Positions 50,787-59,315 are shown, counted from the first letter of the stretch. The stretch: 64,000 nt of DNA from Ruminococcus flavefaciens 007c (GCF_000571935.1 NZ_ATAX01000007.1:48567-112566), one strand, 5' to 3'. The notes: generated by a model not told the origin, from the letters alone. Numbers and translations: made by a program.

Positions 50787-50815
50787 ATTATAGCACAGAA
50801 AGCCCCTTATGTCAA
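50787..50815 (-). promoter_or_regulatory. Perfect extended promoter of the membrane-anchored protein gene
   Basis: On the minus strand TTGACA (50810-50815) and TATAAT (50787-50792) with a 17-base spacer ending in TGTGC, giving an extended -10. A CCTGTT/AACAGG hairpin sits in the leader. Confidence 0.85.
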
Positions 50816-50898
50816 GGAGTACAGGCGTTTTCGGACAGCCGGCGCCGACTTTTTACGCCGAAACCGTAATGATCTTACATCACGGGAGTGACCCAATT

Positions 50899-51225
50899 TC
50901 ACTCTATGTTTTCCGCAAGCTCCGCGACTGTCCCGGCTATCTCACTATGCTCCTCCAGCAGATCCCAGATACCGTCCTCGGACAGCACTCCCCTTTTCAG
51001 CTCCGCCGGGAACTCTCCTGCCTCGTCAGCACTGAAATCAAGCTTCCACTGTTCGCTGCCGTAGTATTCCTTCAGCGCACTGACATCTTCCTTTGCCTTT
51101 ATGTAAGCTACCACTGCTTTTTTCAGCTCAGCCTGTGCCGAAAGTGCTCTGACAAAATGCTTTTCCATCTTCTTTATGCGCTTTACGGCGCTGTCATATT
51201 CCTTTTCATTGCTGTATACTGACAT
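50899..51225 (-). CDS. DUF4298-family protein
   Basis: This 108-residue, highly charged, mainly helical protein has the pattern of the DUF4298 family: an N-terminal coiled-coil (about 10-50), then YYGSEQWKLDFSADEAGEFP and LKRGVLSEDGIWDLLEEH. No function is known for this family, which is common in Firmicutes. It is monocistronic with a good promoter (51271-51299) and AAGGGAG before the ATG. Confidence 0.85.
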   Translation of the reverse strand: MSVYSNEKEYDSAVKRIKKMEKHFVRALSAQAELKKAVVAYIKAKEDVSALKEYYGSEQWKLDFSADEAGEFPAELKRGVLSEDGIWDLLEEHSEIAGTVAELAENIE

Positions 51226-51270
51226 TTCTTTTTCTCCCTTGTGACATAAAAATGCTATCCGCGTAACTTA

Positions 51271-51299
51271 ATTATACCACAGGAAAGCTGCTTTTTCAA
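51271..51299 (-). promoter_or_regulatory. Promoter of the DUF4298 gene
   Basis: On the minus strand TTGAAA (51294-51299) and TATAAT (51271-51276) with a 17-base spacer. Confidence 0.75.
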
Positions 51300-51404
51300 T
51301 ACTTTTTCCTTATTCTGCGTGAAATGCCCCGGTTTTACCGGTGATACCTGCGTATAACTATATGACAATATTTTTATGCCCATAAGCTTTACAAGCCGAA
51401 AAAC

Positions 51405-51455
51405 TGCAACAAATCTTATTTTATGATTGAAAAATCTGTACTAATGTGCTATAAT
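51405..51455 (+). promoter_or_regulatory. Promoter of CotH-1 with upstream TGCAACAAA element
   Basis: TTGAAA (51427-51432) and TATAAT (51450-51455) have a 17-base spacer ending in TGTGC, an extended -10. TGCAACAAA (51405-51413) lies 13 bases upstream of the -35. The same elements precede CotH-2 at 59540-59582. Confidence 0.75.
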
Positions 51456-51594
51456 ATAAAGTACGGAGCATTGCTCCGCACGGATACCGCCGCGGTAATT
51501 CAGTTACCGTATATAAATAAAGAAAATCACAAATACTCTGAGGATGATCTGACTGCTTATTTTTATATTTTTCGATGAGGCAACACTGAAGCAC

Positions 51595-51642
51595 TTTCCC
51601 TGTCCGTGTGAGCATTCCCTCGCTCACGGACGGACAAGGAAA
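51595..51642 (+). promoter_or_regulatory. Long hairpin in the CotH-1 leader
   Basis: Bases 51595-51613 pair with 51622-51642 to form a stem of about 19 bp with a 2-base bulge, 80 bases before the start codon. It has no U-tract, so it is more likely an mRNA stability or regulatory structure than a terminator. Confidence 0.5.
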
Positions 51643-51722
51643 GGACGGGCGATCAAAAGCAAATGACCTTATGCACGGAGAAGACCGTGCCGCAGAATAA
51701 CGAAAAATATAAGGAGGAAAAC

Positions 51723-54428
51723 ATGAAAAATCATTTCAATCGCAGAGCTGCTGCGGGTATCGTATGCCTCGGTCTGATAATGCAGACTGCCGCATATCTT
51801 CCTGCAAATGCCGAAAAAGACGGCGGTATAACCATTAACGAGGTCTGCTCGAAAAATACTGAATTCAAGACATCGGACGGAAACTGCTTCGACTGGATCG
51901 AGCTGTACAACAGCAGCGGAAAAGAAGCCGACATCTCGGGCTGGGGACTTTCCGACAAGGAAAAGACACCTTATAAGTATACTTTTCCCGAGGGTACCCA
52001 TATCCCCGCAGAAGGAAGACTTCTGGTCTTCTGTGACAGCGACGCTGCTCTTGCCAATGATAAGATAGCTCCCTTCGGACTTTCCGCATCGGGTGAGACA
52101 CTCATACTTACAGACACACAGGGCAATACTGCTCACACTATCACCTTCGGCACTCTTGCTGCCGATACCTCATACGGTCAGTACCCCGACGGAAGCGGAG
52201 AATTCTACAATCTCAGCTGTACTCCCGACGCCGCTAACTGCGCTCCCGAGGGCAGCGCTGCGGTACGTCAGCCTGTATTCTCACAGGACAGCGGCTTCTA
52301 TGACAGCAGCTTCTCTCTTTCACTGACGTCCGAAGAGGGGTGCAGGATCTACTATACCCTCGACGGAAGCGATCCCGATACCTCCTCAGAGGAGTATACC
52401 GGCCCCATTACCATTGAGGATATGTCCGAGACTCAGAACCGTCTCAGCGCACGCACCGACATCACTCCCAACAAATCTGAACAGCCCCGCGAAACTGTTG
52501 ACAAGGCAGCTATCATACGTGCTGTATCCGTAGACAGTGAAGGCCGCTTCAGCGAGCCTGTTACAAAGACATATTTCATAGGCAGAACAAATTCGGGATA
52601 CTATACTCAAATGAAGGTCGTTTCACTCGTTACCGATCCCGATAATCTCTTCGATTATGAAAAAGGCATTTACTGCCTCGGCCAGAACTTCGGCGGCAAG
52701 GAAGAAGAAAAGCCCAAAGAAGAGGAAAAACCCAAGGAGGAAGAGAAACCCGAAGAGGGCGGTAAGCCCGAGGAAGGCAGGCCTGAGGAACACAGAGAAC
52801 CGGGCGGCAGAGAAACTCCCAAAAGAGCCCCGAATGTATGGGAGCTCCCCGCAAACTATGCCATGAGAGGTAGAGAATGGGAGCGTCCTGCAAACTTCAC
52901 TCTGTTTGACAGCGGCGAAAAGGTGCTCGAACAGAACGTTGGTATCCGCATCAAGGGCAACTACTCAAGATCACTTCCCCAGAAGAGCTTCAATATCTAT
53001 ACCCGCTCGGACTACGGCGCTTCGGAATTCGACTATGATTTCTTCTCGGGTTCTGCTGTAAAGGCCAAGAACGGAAAGGCAATCAAGAAATACGACGGCC
53101 TTGTCCTCAGAAACGGCGGAAATGACAATACCTTCGCTTTCTTCCGCGACAGCATAAACCAGAAGCTCATCGAGGACAGAGCCTTCGCTCATCAGGCCAC
53201 CACGGAGTGCATCGTATTCATTGACGGTGAATTCTGGGGCATATACCAGATGATGGAAAAAATAGGCAAGGGTTATCTCAGCGAACATTACAGTGTAAAA
53301 AAGAGCGACATAGCCATGATAAAGAACGGCGAACTTGAAGAGGGCTCAGAGTCTGACCTCAACGACTGGAGCGAGCTCTGCAAGGGCGTCACAAACGGCA
53401 GCATTTCCTATGAAGAATTCTGCGAAAAGGTTGACAAGCAGGGATTTATGGATTATTTTGCAGCTCAGATCTACTGGGCTAATGCGGACTGGCCGCAGAG
53501 AAATTACTCTGCATGGCGCTCGGACGCTCCCGACGAGAATAATCCCTACGCCGACGGTAAGTGGAGAATGATACTCTTCGATACCGAATCGGGACAGGGA
53601 CTCTACGGCAGCAGCGACAAGTCCTTCTCTGCCGACTGCTACAGACGTATAAGCAGCACTGACAGCGATATCGGAAAAATGTTCATCAAGCTTCTCGAAA
53701 ACGAGGAGTTCAGAACGGAATTTGCAAGAACCATGATGGATCTGGCAAACTTCAACTTCACACCCGAAAGAACAAAGGAAGTCATAAACAGCTACAAGAA
53801 CAATTTCAGGCAGCAGGTTCTCGATACCTTTGCACGCTTCCAGTCAAATAGCCTTTCGGGCGGAAACGGCTCAAACCGATTTGACAGCTCTATATCAACT
53901 GTCCTGAACTTCTATGCCCAGCGATATTCCTATGCAGAGCGCACTACAAGATCGGCTGCAAAGCTTTCTTCTGCTCCCGTCAAGCTCACTGTAAACAACA
54001 GAGGCGCACTGGGCAGCATAAAGCTCAATACTCTGGATCTTGACAAGACCAGGGAGTGGAGCGGCAATTATCACTCCGATTACGATATTACACTCTCGAT
54101 AACTCCTGACGAGGGACAGACCTTCTCGCACTGGAAGATCAACGGTGCGGAGATCACCGAGGGCGATGCTTCTTCTGCTTCGATAAGCCTCAGACTTCAG
54201 TCAGACGCTACGGTAGAAGCTGTTTTCGATACAGGTATCCGCGGCGACGTAAATGCCGACGGAGACTTCAATGTAGGAGATCTTATCGTGCTCCAGAAGT
54301 GGCTGACTGCCAACAAGAACACAGAGCTTTCATGCTGGAAGAACGCTGACCTCTGTGAAGATGAGGTAATAGATATTTTCGATCTCATCTGCATGAGGAG
54401 AGAGCTTCTTGAGCTCACTGACGACTGA
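51723..54428 (+). CDS. Secreted CotH-type kinase protein with lamin-tail domain and dockerin (paralogue 1)
   Basis: This is a 901-residue protein; the ATG at 51723 follows AAGGAGG, and an upstream in-frame ATG at 51663 lacks a site. Residues 1-30 are a signal peptide. About 34-160 form a lamin-tail domain (ITINEVCSKN, DWIELYNSSG, GWGLSDKE), and 180-290 a chitobiase/Ig-like domain (YYTLDGSDPD). A Glu/Lys/Pro-rich insertion (about 326-365) contains repeated KPKEEE. The CotH domain (about 370-745) has RIKGNYSRSLPQKSFNIY and WRMILFDTESGQGLYG. A beta domain (about 752-835) and a dockerin (GDVNADGDFNVGDLIVLQ) end the protein. CotH is a protein kinase family; lamin-tail/CotH dockerin proteins are known in ruminococcal cellulosomes, role unclear. 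Its paralogue is at 59689-62793. Confidence 0.92.
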   Translation: MKNHFNRRAAAGIVCLGLIMQTAAYLPANAEKDGGITINEVCSKNTEFKTSDGNCFDWIELYNSSGKEADISGWGLSDKEKTPYKYTFPEGTHIPAEGRLLVFCDSDAALANDKIAPFGLSASGETLILTDTQGNTAHTITFGTLAADTSYGQYPDGSGEFYNLSCTPDAANCAPEGSAAVRQPVFSQDSGFYDSSFSLSLTSEEGCRIYYTLDGSDPDTSSEEYTGPITIEDMSETQNRLSARTDITPNKSEQPRETVDKAAIIRAVSVDSEGRFSEPVTKTYFIGRTNSGYYTQMKVVSLVTDPDNLFDYEKGIYCLGQNFGGKEEEKPKEEEKPKEEEKPEEGGKPEEGRPEEHREPGGRETPKRAPNVWELPANYAMRGREWERPANFTLFDSGEKVLEQNVGIRIKGNYSRSLPQKSFNIYTRSDYGASEFDYDFFSGSAVKAKNGKAIKKYDGLVLRNGGNDNTFAFFRDSINQKLIEDRAFAHQATTECIVFIDGEFWGIYQMMEKIGKGYLSEHYSVKKSDIAMIKNGELEEGSESDLNDWSELCKGVTNGSISYEEFCEKVDKQGFMDYFAAQIYWANADWPQRNYSAWRSDAPDENNPYADGKWRMILFDTESGQGLYGSSDKSFSADCYRRISSTDSDIGKMFIKLLENEEFRTEFARTMMDLANFNFTPERTKEVINSYKNNFRQQVLDTFARFQSNSLSGGNGSNRFDSSISTVLNFYAQRYSYAERTTRSAAKLSSAPVKLTVNNRGALGSIKLNTLDLDKTREWSGNYHSDYDITLSITPDEGQTFSHWKINGAEITEGDASSASISLRLQSDATVEAVFDTGIRGDVNADGDFNVGDLIVLQKWLTANKNTELSCWKNADLCEDEVIDIFDLICMRRELLELTDD

Positions 54429-54464
54429 TCCGCTTCAAAAACTCATACGGTCGATATATACAAA

Positions 54465-54490
54465 AAGCCCCGCAGTTAACTGCGGGGCTT
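54465..54490. terminator. Bidirectional terminator, perfect palindrome
   Basis: The 26-bp sequence from AAGCCCCGCAGT (54465) through its exact inverse (to 54490) forms a 12-13 bp stem between CotH-1 and the convergent FMN-binding gene, with A/T tracts on both sides. Confidence 0.9.
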
Positions 54491-54499
54491 ACTCTTTTA

Positions 54500-55255
54500 T
54501 CAGTTCATTGCCTGCATGAGAGCCTTTCTTGCAGCTTCGATTATACCGCCGGAGCTGTAGGTAGCTCCCGAGCAGGCATCTATATCGTCTGCGCTTGCAC
54601 TGGCTTCTATCTTAGGCAATATCTCATTCATGGCTTTTTCAAAGAACTCAGGATCATCACCGTCAGACCAGGCGGTTATGCTGGTGATAACATCGTCCTC
54701 TATGGTAAGCCTTACGTGGACAAATCCCGAATATCCGTCCGCGTCGGCTTCATATTCGCCGTTCCTGTATGTGTAAGGCGACTCGGGCACGTCATTGTTC
54801 CTCTGGTTGTTTCCCTGATCATTGCCAAAAAAATCGTCCTTGACTTCAGGTGCAACTCTCTTTTCAAAATCATAATCCTCGGGCTCCTCAAAAATCTTGA
54901 CATCATCGGAAGAAGACGCCGTTGTTGAAGTCGAAGTGCTGCCCCTGACGGCTGTGGTTTTTGATGTGCCTGTGACTGCAGCTGCGGCAGTTGTTGCAGC
55001 AGTGCCTGTATTTGCTGCGGTAGTTGCAGCTGTTGAAGCAGGTTCGGAGGTTTTTTCTGATGTGGGGACCGGCTTCTGATTATGGTTTTCGGTCCTGCCG
55101 CACGAAACCGCCCCCGAAAGAGCGAGTGGAAAGACCATAGCAAATGCGCAGAGCATTTTCGGTATGAAGCCTGCTCCATGCTTTTTCTCCTGCTTGCCTG
55201 AACAAAATGCAGCAAAAATACCTGCTGCGATAATAACTGCGATCAATAATAACAT
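54500..55255 (-). CDS. Membrane-anchored FMN-binding (flavinylated) protein
   Basis: This 251-residue protein has two N-terminal hydrophobic segments (about 1-18 and 36-54) separated by a basic loop, which places the C-terminal part outside the cell. A long Thr/Ala/Ser-rich linker (about 68-120) resembles the linkers of the dockerin proteins. Residues about 165-251 form an FMN_bind domain with YRNGEYEADADGYSGFVHVR and the motif ACSGATYSS, where the Thr is the expected site of covalent FMN attachment by ApbE. Such proteins carry electrons outside the membrane (NqrC/RnfG-like or extracellular flavinylation systems). No partner reductase or apbE gene is nearby. The promoter lies at 55403-55431. 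Confidence 0.88.
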   Translation of the reverse strand: MLLLIAVIIAAGIFAAFCSGKQEKKHGAGFIPKMLCAFAMVFPLALSGAVSCGRTENHNQKPVPTSEKTSEPASTAATTAANTGTAATTAAAAVTGTSKTTAVRGSTSTSTTASSSDDVKIFEEPEDYDFEKRVAPEVKDDFFGNDQGNNQRNNDVPESPYTYRNGEYEADADGYSGFVHVRLTIEDDVITSITAWSDGDDPEFFEKAMNEILPKIEASASADDIDACSGATYSSGGIIEAARKALMQAMN

Positions 55256-55402
55256 ATTTTTTACCTCTCAATAGTGCCTGCCCTCCGCTGAACAAATGCA
55301 GAGTTCCGTATTTTATAGTTAGATCTGAGAACGGAAACGATCTCTTACATATCAATTTCCGAGTCTGCTGAACCGACTGTTTTCAAAACAAATACTTATT
55401 AT

Positions 55403-55431
55403 ATTTTACAGTATACTTCTTTTTATGTCAA
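55403..55431 (-). promoter_or_regulatory. Promoter of the FMN-binding protein gene
   Basis: On the minus strand TTGACA (55426-55431) and TAAAAT (55403-55408) with a 17-base spacer. The spacer contains ACAGTATAC (55408-55416 on the plus strand), the same half-site as the palindrome at 55532-55557. Confidence 0.75.
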
Positions 55432-55531
55432 TGTAAGTTTTTAATAATACAAATGATCACAGGCAATGGTTTTTTAGTGAAAGAGGCAGTTATCTTACCT
55501 GTTTTTCGCCTTTTTCCGACAAAATCACCTG

Positions 55532-55557
55532 TACAGTATACCTGGGGGTATACTGTA
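55532..55557. promoter_or_regulatory. Perfect 11-bp inverted repeat operator candidate
   Basis: TACAGTATACC (55532-55542) and GGTATACTGTA (55547-55557) are exact inverse complements around TGGG. The G-tract flanked by GTATAC arms resembles operators of copper-responsive CsoR-type repressors, but no such regulator or copper gene is in the window. Confidence 0.6.
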
Positions 55558-55685
55558 AGGCGGTAATGTTTCCCCTGCCTCACAGGGATATATCGTTGTT
55601 TACACTTTTATTTGCATAAGCTAACTAAAATAAAAGTCGCCCTCACAGACTATAATATTGAAACTGCCGAAATGAGGAAAAACAC

Positions 55686-55714
55686 TTGACAATTCGCTGA
55701 GTTCGTGATAACAT
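55686..55714 (+). promoter_or_regulatory. Promoter of the FtsX exporter operon
   Basis: TTGACA (55686-55691) and TAACAT (55709-55714) with a 17-base spacer, about 80 bases before the ATPase gene. Confidence 0.65.
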
Positions 55715-55735
55715 ATGAACGGATATTCATATGTT
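55710..55735. promoter_or_regulatory. Inverted-repeat operator over the exporter promoter
   Basis: AACATATGAA (55710-55719) and TTCATATGTT (55726-55735) are perfect inverted repeats with a 6-base spacer, covering the -10 box and start site. This geometry is typical of TetR-family repressors. A second partial repeat, ATGTTC/GAACAT (55731-55749), overlaps it. Confidence 0.65.
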
Positions 55736-55795
55736 CATGTAAAGAACATGCCTTCTTTCAAGCTAATGACATAATGAAATAGGGAGGATATTGAA

Positions 55796-56512
55796 ATGAG
55801 TAATGAAGAGAAAAAATTTCTTTCAGTAAACGGACTGAAAAAGAGCTTCGGCAGCGGAGAGACCAGACAGGAGGTACTGAAGGGACTGGACTTCACAGTA
55901 GGAAAGGGTGAATTCTGTGTGCTTCTCGGTCCTTCGGGCTCGGGCAAATCGACACTGCTGAATATTCTCGGCGGTATCGACAGCGCCGACGAGGGAGAGA
56001 TCTCAATAAACGGCGACAAGCTCGCAGAAATGGACGAAAAGAGCCTGACCCGATACAGACGCAAGCACCTGGGCTACGTTTTCCAGATGTATAACCTTAT
56101 CCCCAACCTCAACGTAAAGGAAAATATCGAAACCGGAGCTTACCTGTCAGATAAGCCTCTGGATATAGATGAGCTTCTAAAAATACTGGGACTTTACGAG
56201 CATCGTCACAAGCTGCCCAATCAGCTCTCCGGCGGTCAGCAGCAGAGAGTCTCCATAGGACGCGCTATTGTTAAAAATCCCGATATACTCCTATGTGATG
56301 AGCCTACAGGTGCTCTTGATTACAAGACCTCAAAGGAAATATTGCAGCTTATAGAGGACGTCAACCAAAAATACGGCAATACCATCATCATGGTAACTCA
56401 TAACGAAGCCATAAAGCAGATGGCCGACCATATCATCAAGCTCCGCGACGGAAATATCAGACACGACAATATCAACAAGGATAAGCTCACCGCCGCCGAA
56501 ATTGAATGGTAA
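55796..56512 (+). CDS. ABC transporter ATP-binding protein (MacB/LolD type)
   Basis: This 238-residue ATPase has Walker A GPSGSGKS, a Q-loop in VFQMYNLIPNLNVKENI, the signature LSGGQQQR, Walker B ILLCDEP and VTHNEAIK. It is the partner of the following permease, 12 bases apart. A GGGAGG site precedes the ATG. Unlike the exporter at 2236-5676 it has no adjacent two-component system. The inverted repeat over its promoter suggests control by a TetR-like repressor encoded elsewhere. Confidence 0.93.
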   Translation: MSNEEKKFLSVNGLKKSFGSGETRQEVLKGLDFTVGKGEFCVLLGPSGSGKSTLLNILGGIDSADEGEISINGDKLAEMDEKSLTRYRRKHLGYVFQMYNLIPNLNVKENIETGAYLSDKPLDIDELLKILGLYEHRHKLPNQLSGGQQQRVSIGRAIVKNPDILLCDEPTGALDYKTSKEILQLIEDVNQKYGNTIIMVTHNEAIKQMADHIIKLRDGNIRHDNINKDKLTAAEIEW

Positions 56513-56524
56513 GGAGGTGCAGCT

Positions 56525-59284
56525 ATGAAGAAGAAAAACATCTCTTTCGGAAATCGCCCGAAAAATCCTCTTCGCAGGCGGGTGCTGAAGGATATGCTCC
56601 GCGACTGGAAGCGCTATCTTATGATAAGCCTTATGCTTATCGTGACTATCGCTTTTGTGTCGGGTATGTATGTTGCAAATAACAGTATGCTCAATTCCAT
56701 CAATAAGGGAATTGAAGATCTCAGACGCGAGGACGGTCACTTCCGCCTGTCAAAAGAAGCTGACGAGGCTGTAATAAAGGCAGTCGAAAAAGGTGAAACT
56801 GCCGATGTTCCCGCTTTTTACCGCGAAAAGGCCTACAAGGAAGCCGCCGCCGAGGTGGAAAAATCAGTAAACGAAGCCGTAGAAAAAAATGTCTCAGAGC
56901 AGGTAAAGGAAGCCATAAAAGCACAGGTAACCGCCGCTGTTGACGAGAAAACAGCAGCTGCAAAGGCTATGGGGGCAGATATCCCCGAGTCAGAGCGCGA
57001 GAGCATGATAAACTCTGCCTTTGAGACTGCAGCGGCCGAGAATTACGATAAGGCTTACGATGAAGCCCTGAAAGCTGCCAGAGACTCCGAGGACTACAAA
57101 AATGCCATCTCCGAGGCTATGGACGAAGCAAAAAAAGAGATAGACAAGGAGATAGACGAAAAATACGACGAGCTTTCCAGACGCTACGGCCTTGACAAAA
57201 AGTCCGAAGCAGTGCCTGTCAGGGTATATCCTCTCCATTACAAGAACGCAAAGGAACAGCTGCCAGCACGCAGCAACTATTCGGGTACAATACGTGTCTA
57301 CGGTCAGCGCAGTGATATTGACCTGTATGACCTTCTCAAGGGACGCTCCCCCGAAAACGGAAACGAGATAATTATCGACCGTATGCACGCAGACAATGCG
57401 AAAATCAAGGTCGGCGATACCATATCCGTGGAAAATGCGGATTTTGAAGTTGTGGGACTTGCGGCTTTTACGGATTACAGCTCTCTGTTCGAAAATAATA
57501 CCGATACAATGTTCGACGCTCTCACCTTCGACATAGGAATGACCACAGATGAAGGCTTTCAGCGTATCCAGGCAAACACCTGTGCCAATTACGCCTTCAC
57601 TTATAACAATAAGCCTGCCGATAAGTTCGAGGAAAAGGAAATGTCCGAGAGCGTCCTTAAAGCTCTCATCACGCAGACTGCTGTATCTGATACCGAAGAC
57701 CTCGAAATAAAGGACTATGTCCCCGCCTATGCTAATCAGGCAATGAGCTTTGCGGAAAACGATATCGGCAAGGACAAGGCTATGGGTGAGATACTTCTGT
57801 ATATCCTCACTGCTGTTCTGGCCTTCATCTTTGCGGTGACCATCAGCACTACTCTCGAACAGGAAGCCTCTGTGATAGGCACTCTCAGGGCGTCGGGCTA
57901 TACAAGAGGAGAGCTTCTGCGCTACTACATGAGCGCTCCCATGCTCATAGTGGTTATCGCTGCCGTTATCGGCAATATACTGGGATATACGGTATTCAAG
58001 AACATCGTTGCGGATATGTACTACGGCAGCTACAGTCTGCCCCGATTTGAGACGATATGGACTCCCGAAGCCTTTATACGCACTACCATGATCCCCATAA
58101 TACTCATGCTCATCATAAACGTGTTCATCATAACCAAGACGCTGAAGCTCTCACCGCTGAGATTTTTAAGACACGACCTGAAGCAGAAAAAGAGGAAAAA
58201 AGCCATAAGGCTGCCTGGATGGAAGTTCTTCCGTCGTTTCCGTATGCGTGTATTCTTACAGAATATCCCCAACTATATCATGCTTTTCACAGGTATAACC
58301 TTTGTTATGCTGCTTATCTCCATGGCCGTGGGAATGCCCGAGACACTGTCCTATTATCAGGATAGCCTCAGCGATATGACCTTTGCGGATTACAATGTAA
58401 TTCTCAGCAGCACGGAAGACGATGAGGGCAATACCATAACTACCGCAAACAAAGACGCTGAACGCTTCTCCGTAATCTCACTCGATAGAAAGTCCGAGAG
58501 CTACAACGAGGAAGTTTCGGTATACGGCATATTCAACGGCAGCCGTTACGTAAAGCTGGACAACAGCGATGACAGCTCCGTATATGTATCAAAGGCTTAC
58601 GCCGACAAGTACAACGTTCATGAGGGCGATACCATTACACTTTCCGAGAAATACGAGCATAAGGAATACAATTGGAACGTGTGCGGCATATACGATTATA
58701 CCGCAGGGATCGCAGTCTTTATGAACAGCGGACAATTCAACGATTTCTTTGAAAAGGACGAAGACTACTTCAGCGGTTATATGTCCGATACCAAGATCAG
58801 CGACATAAGTGATAAGTATATAGCAAAGGAGATAACCATAAAGGATATGATGAAGGTCTCTGAGCAGCTCGATCACTCCATGGGCTCATATATGACCTAT
58901 TTCCAGTATGTCTGCTTTATTGTTGCTGCTATCATACTCTACCTTCTCACAAAGATCATCATTGAGAAGAATGAACGCTCCATAGCCATGACTAAGATAC
59001 TCGGCTATGAAAACGGAGAGATAGCCTCAATTTACCTCATACCAACGGCTGTCGTTGTATTCTTCTCGGAGTTCCTTGCAATTTATATCGGCTACAAGCT
59101 GATGAACTTCTTCTGGAAGCTTATAATGATGAAGATGAGTGGCTGGTTCGCATTCATTATGCCCGTATCGGGATTCGTAAAGGAATTCCTGCTGGTATTC
59201 GCAGCATATCTTCTCATTACCGTCCTTGACTTTATTCGTATCCGCAGGATACCCAAGGTCCTCGCACTTAAAAATATGGAATAA
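56525..59284 (+). CDS. FtsX-type permease with an unusual Ala/Glu/Lys-rich extracytoplasmic domain
   Basis: This 919-residue permease has an N-terminal helix (about 35-57). A charged Ala/Glu/Lys-rich segment (about 75-235) is predicted to be a long helical or coiled-coil hairpin outside the cell (KEAAAEVEKSVNEAVEKNVS is typical). A small beta domain with IRVYGQRSDIDLYDLLKGR follows, then a first FtsX core (about 415-560, GTLRASGYTRGELL), another membrane helix near 590 and a second core at the C-terminus (MTKILGYENGEIASIYL). MacB-family permeases use such coiled-coil or beta extracellular domains to move substrate. The substrate is unknown. AAGGAGGTG precedes the ATG. Confidence 0.9.
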   Translation: MKKKNISFGNRPKNPLRRRVLKDMLRDWKRYLMISLMLIVTIAFVSGMYVANNSMLNSINKGIEDLRREDGHFRLSKEADEAVIKAVEKGETADVPAFYREKAYKEAAAEVEKSVNEAVEKNVSEQVKEAIKAQVTAAVDEKTAAAKAMGADIPESERESMINSAFETAAAENYDKAYDEALKAARDSEDYKNAISEAMDEAKKEIDKEIDEKYDELSRRYGLDKKSEAVPVRVYPLHYKNAKEQLPARSNYSGTIRVYGQRSDIDLYDLLKGRSPENGNEIIIDRMHADNAKIKVGDTISVENADFEVVGLAAFTDYSSLFENNTDTMFDALTFDIGMTTDEGFQRIQANTCANYAFTYNNKPADKFEEKEMSESVLKALITQTAVSDTEDLEIKDYVPAYANQAMSFAENDIGKDKAMGEILLYILTAVLAFIFAVTISTTLEQEASVIGTLRASGYTRGELLRYYMSAPMLIVVIAAVIGNILGYTVFKNIVADMYYGSYSLPRFETIWTPEAFIRTTMIPIILMLIINVFIITKTLKLSPLRFLRHDLKQKKRKKAIRLPGWKFFRRFRMRVFLQNIPNYIMLFTGITFVMLLISMAVGMPETLSYYQDSLSDMTFADYNVILSSTEDDEGNTITTANKDAERFSVISLDRKSESYNEEVSVYGIFNGSRYVKLDNSDDSSVYVSKAYADKYNVHEGDTITLSEKYEHKEYNWNVCGIYDYTAGIAVFMNSGQFNDFFEKDEDYFSGYMSDTKISDISDKYIAKEITIKDMMKVSEQLDHSMGSYMTYFQYVCFIVAAIILYLLTKIIIEKNERSIAMTKILGYENGEIASIYLIPTAVVVFFSEFLAIYIGYKLMNFFWKLIMMKMSGWFAFIMPVSGFVKEFLLVFAAYLLITVLDFIRIRRIPKVLALKNME

Positions 59285-59315
59285 AAAAATAGCAGCCCCC
59301 GGGCTGCTATTTTTT
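59284..59315 (+). terminator. Terminator of the FtsX exporter operon
   Basis: Perfect 15-bp arms at 59284-59298 and 59301-59315 around a 2-base loop, ending in a T-tract, directly overlapping the permease stop codon. Confidence 0.9.

Larger units (their letters stand above)
51226..51722. other. Divergent promoter region with the CotH-1 leader
   Basis: This 497-base region contains the DUF4298 promoter on the minus strand (51271-51299). On the plus strand it holds the CotH-1 promoter (51427-51455) and a leader of about 260 nt with several hairpins: CGGAGC/GCTCCG near 51465, CGGTAA/TTACCG near 51495, and a long stem at 51595-51642. No coding sequence with a ribosome binding site was found before 51723. 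Confidence 0.7.
55256..55795. other. Divergent regulatory region between FMN-binding and exporter genes
   Basis: This 540-base region holds a minus-strand promoter for the FMN-binding gene (55403-55431), a perfect palindrome (55532-55557), and a plus-strand promoter with an overlapping inverted repeat (55686-55735). No gene was seen. The stretch 55565-55680 shows no recognised feature. Confidence 0.7.
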
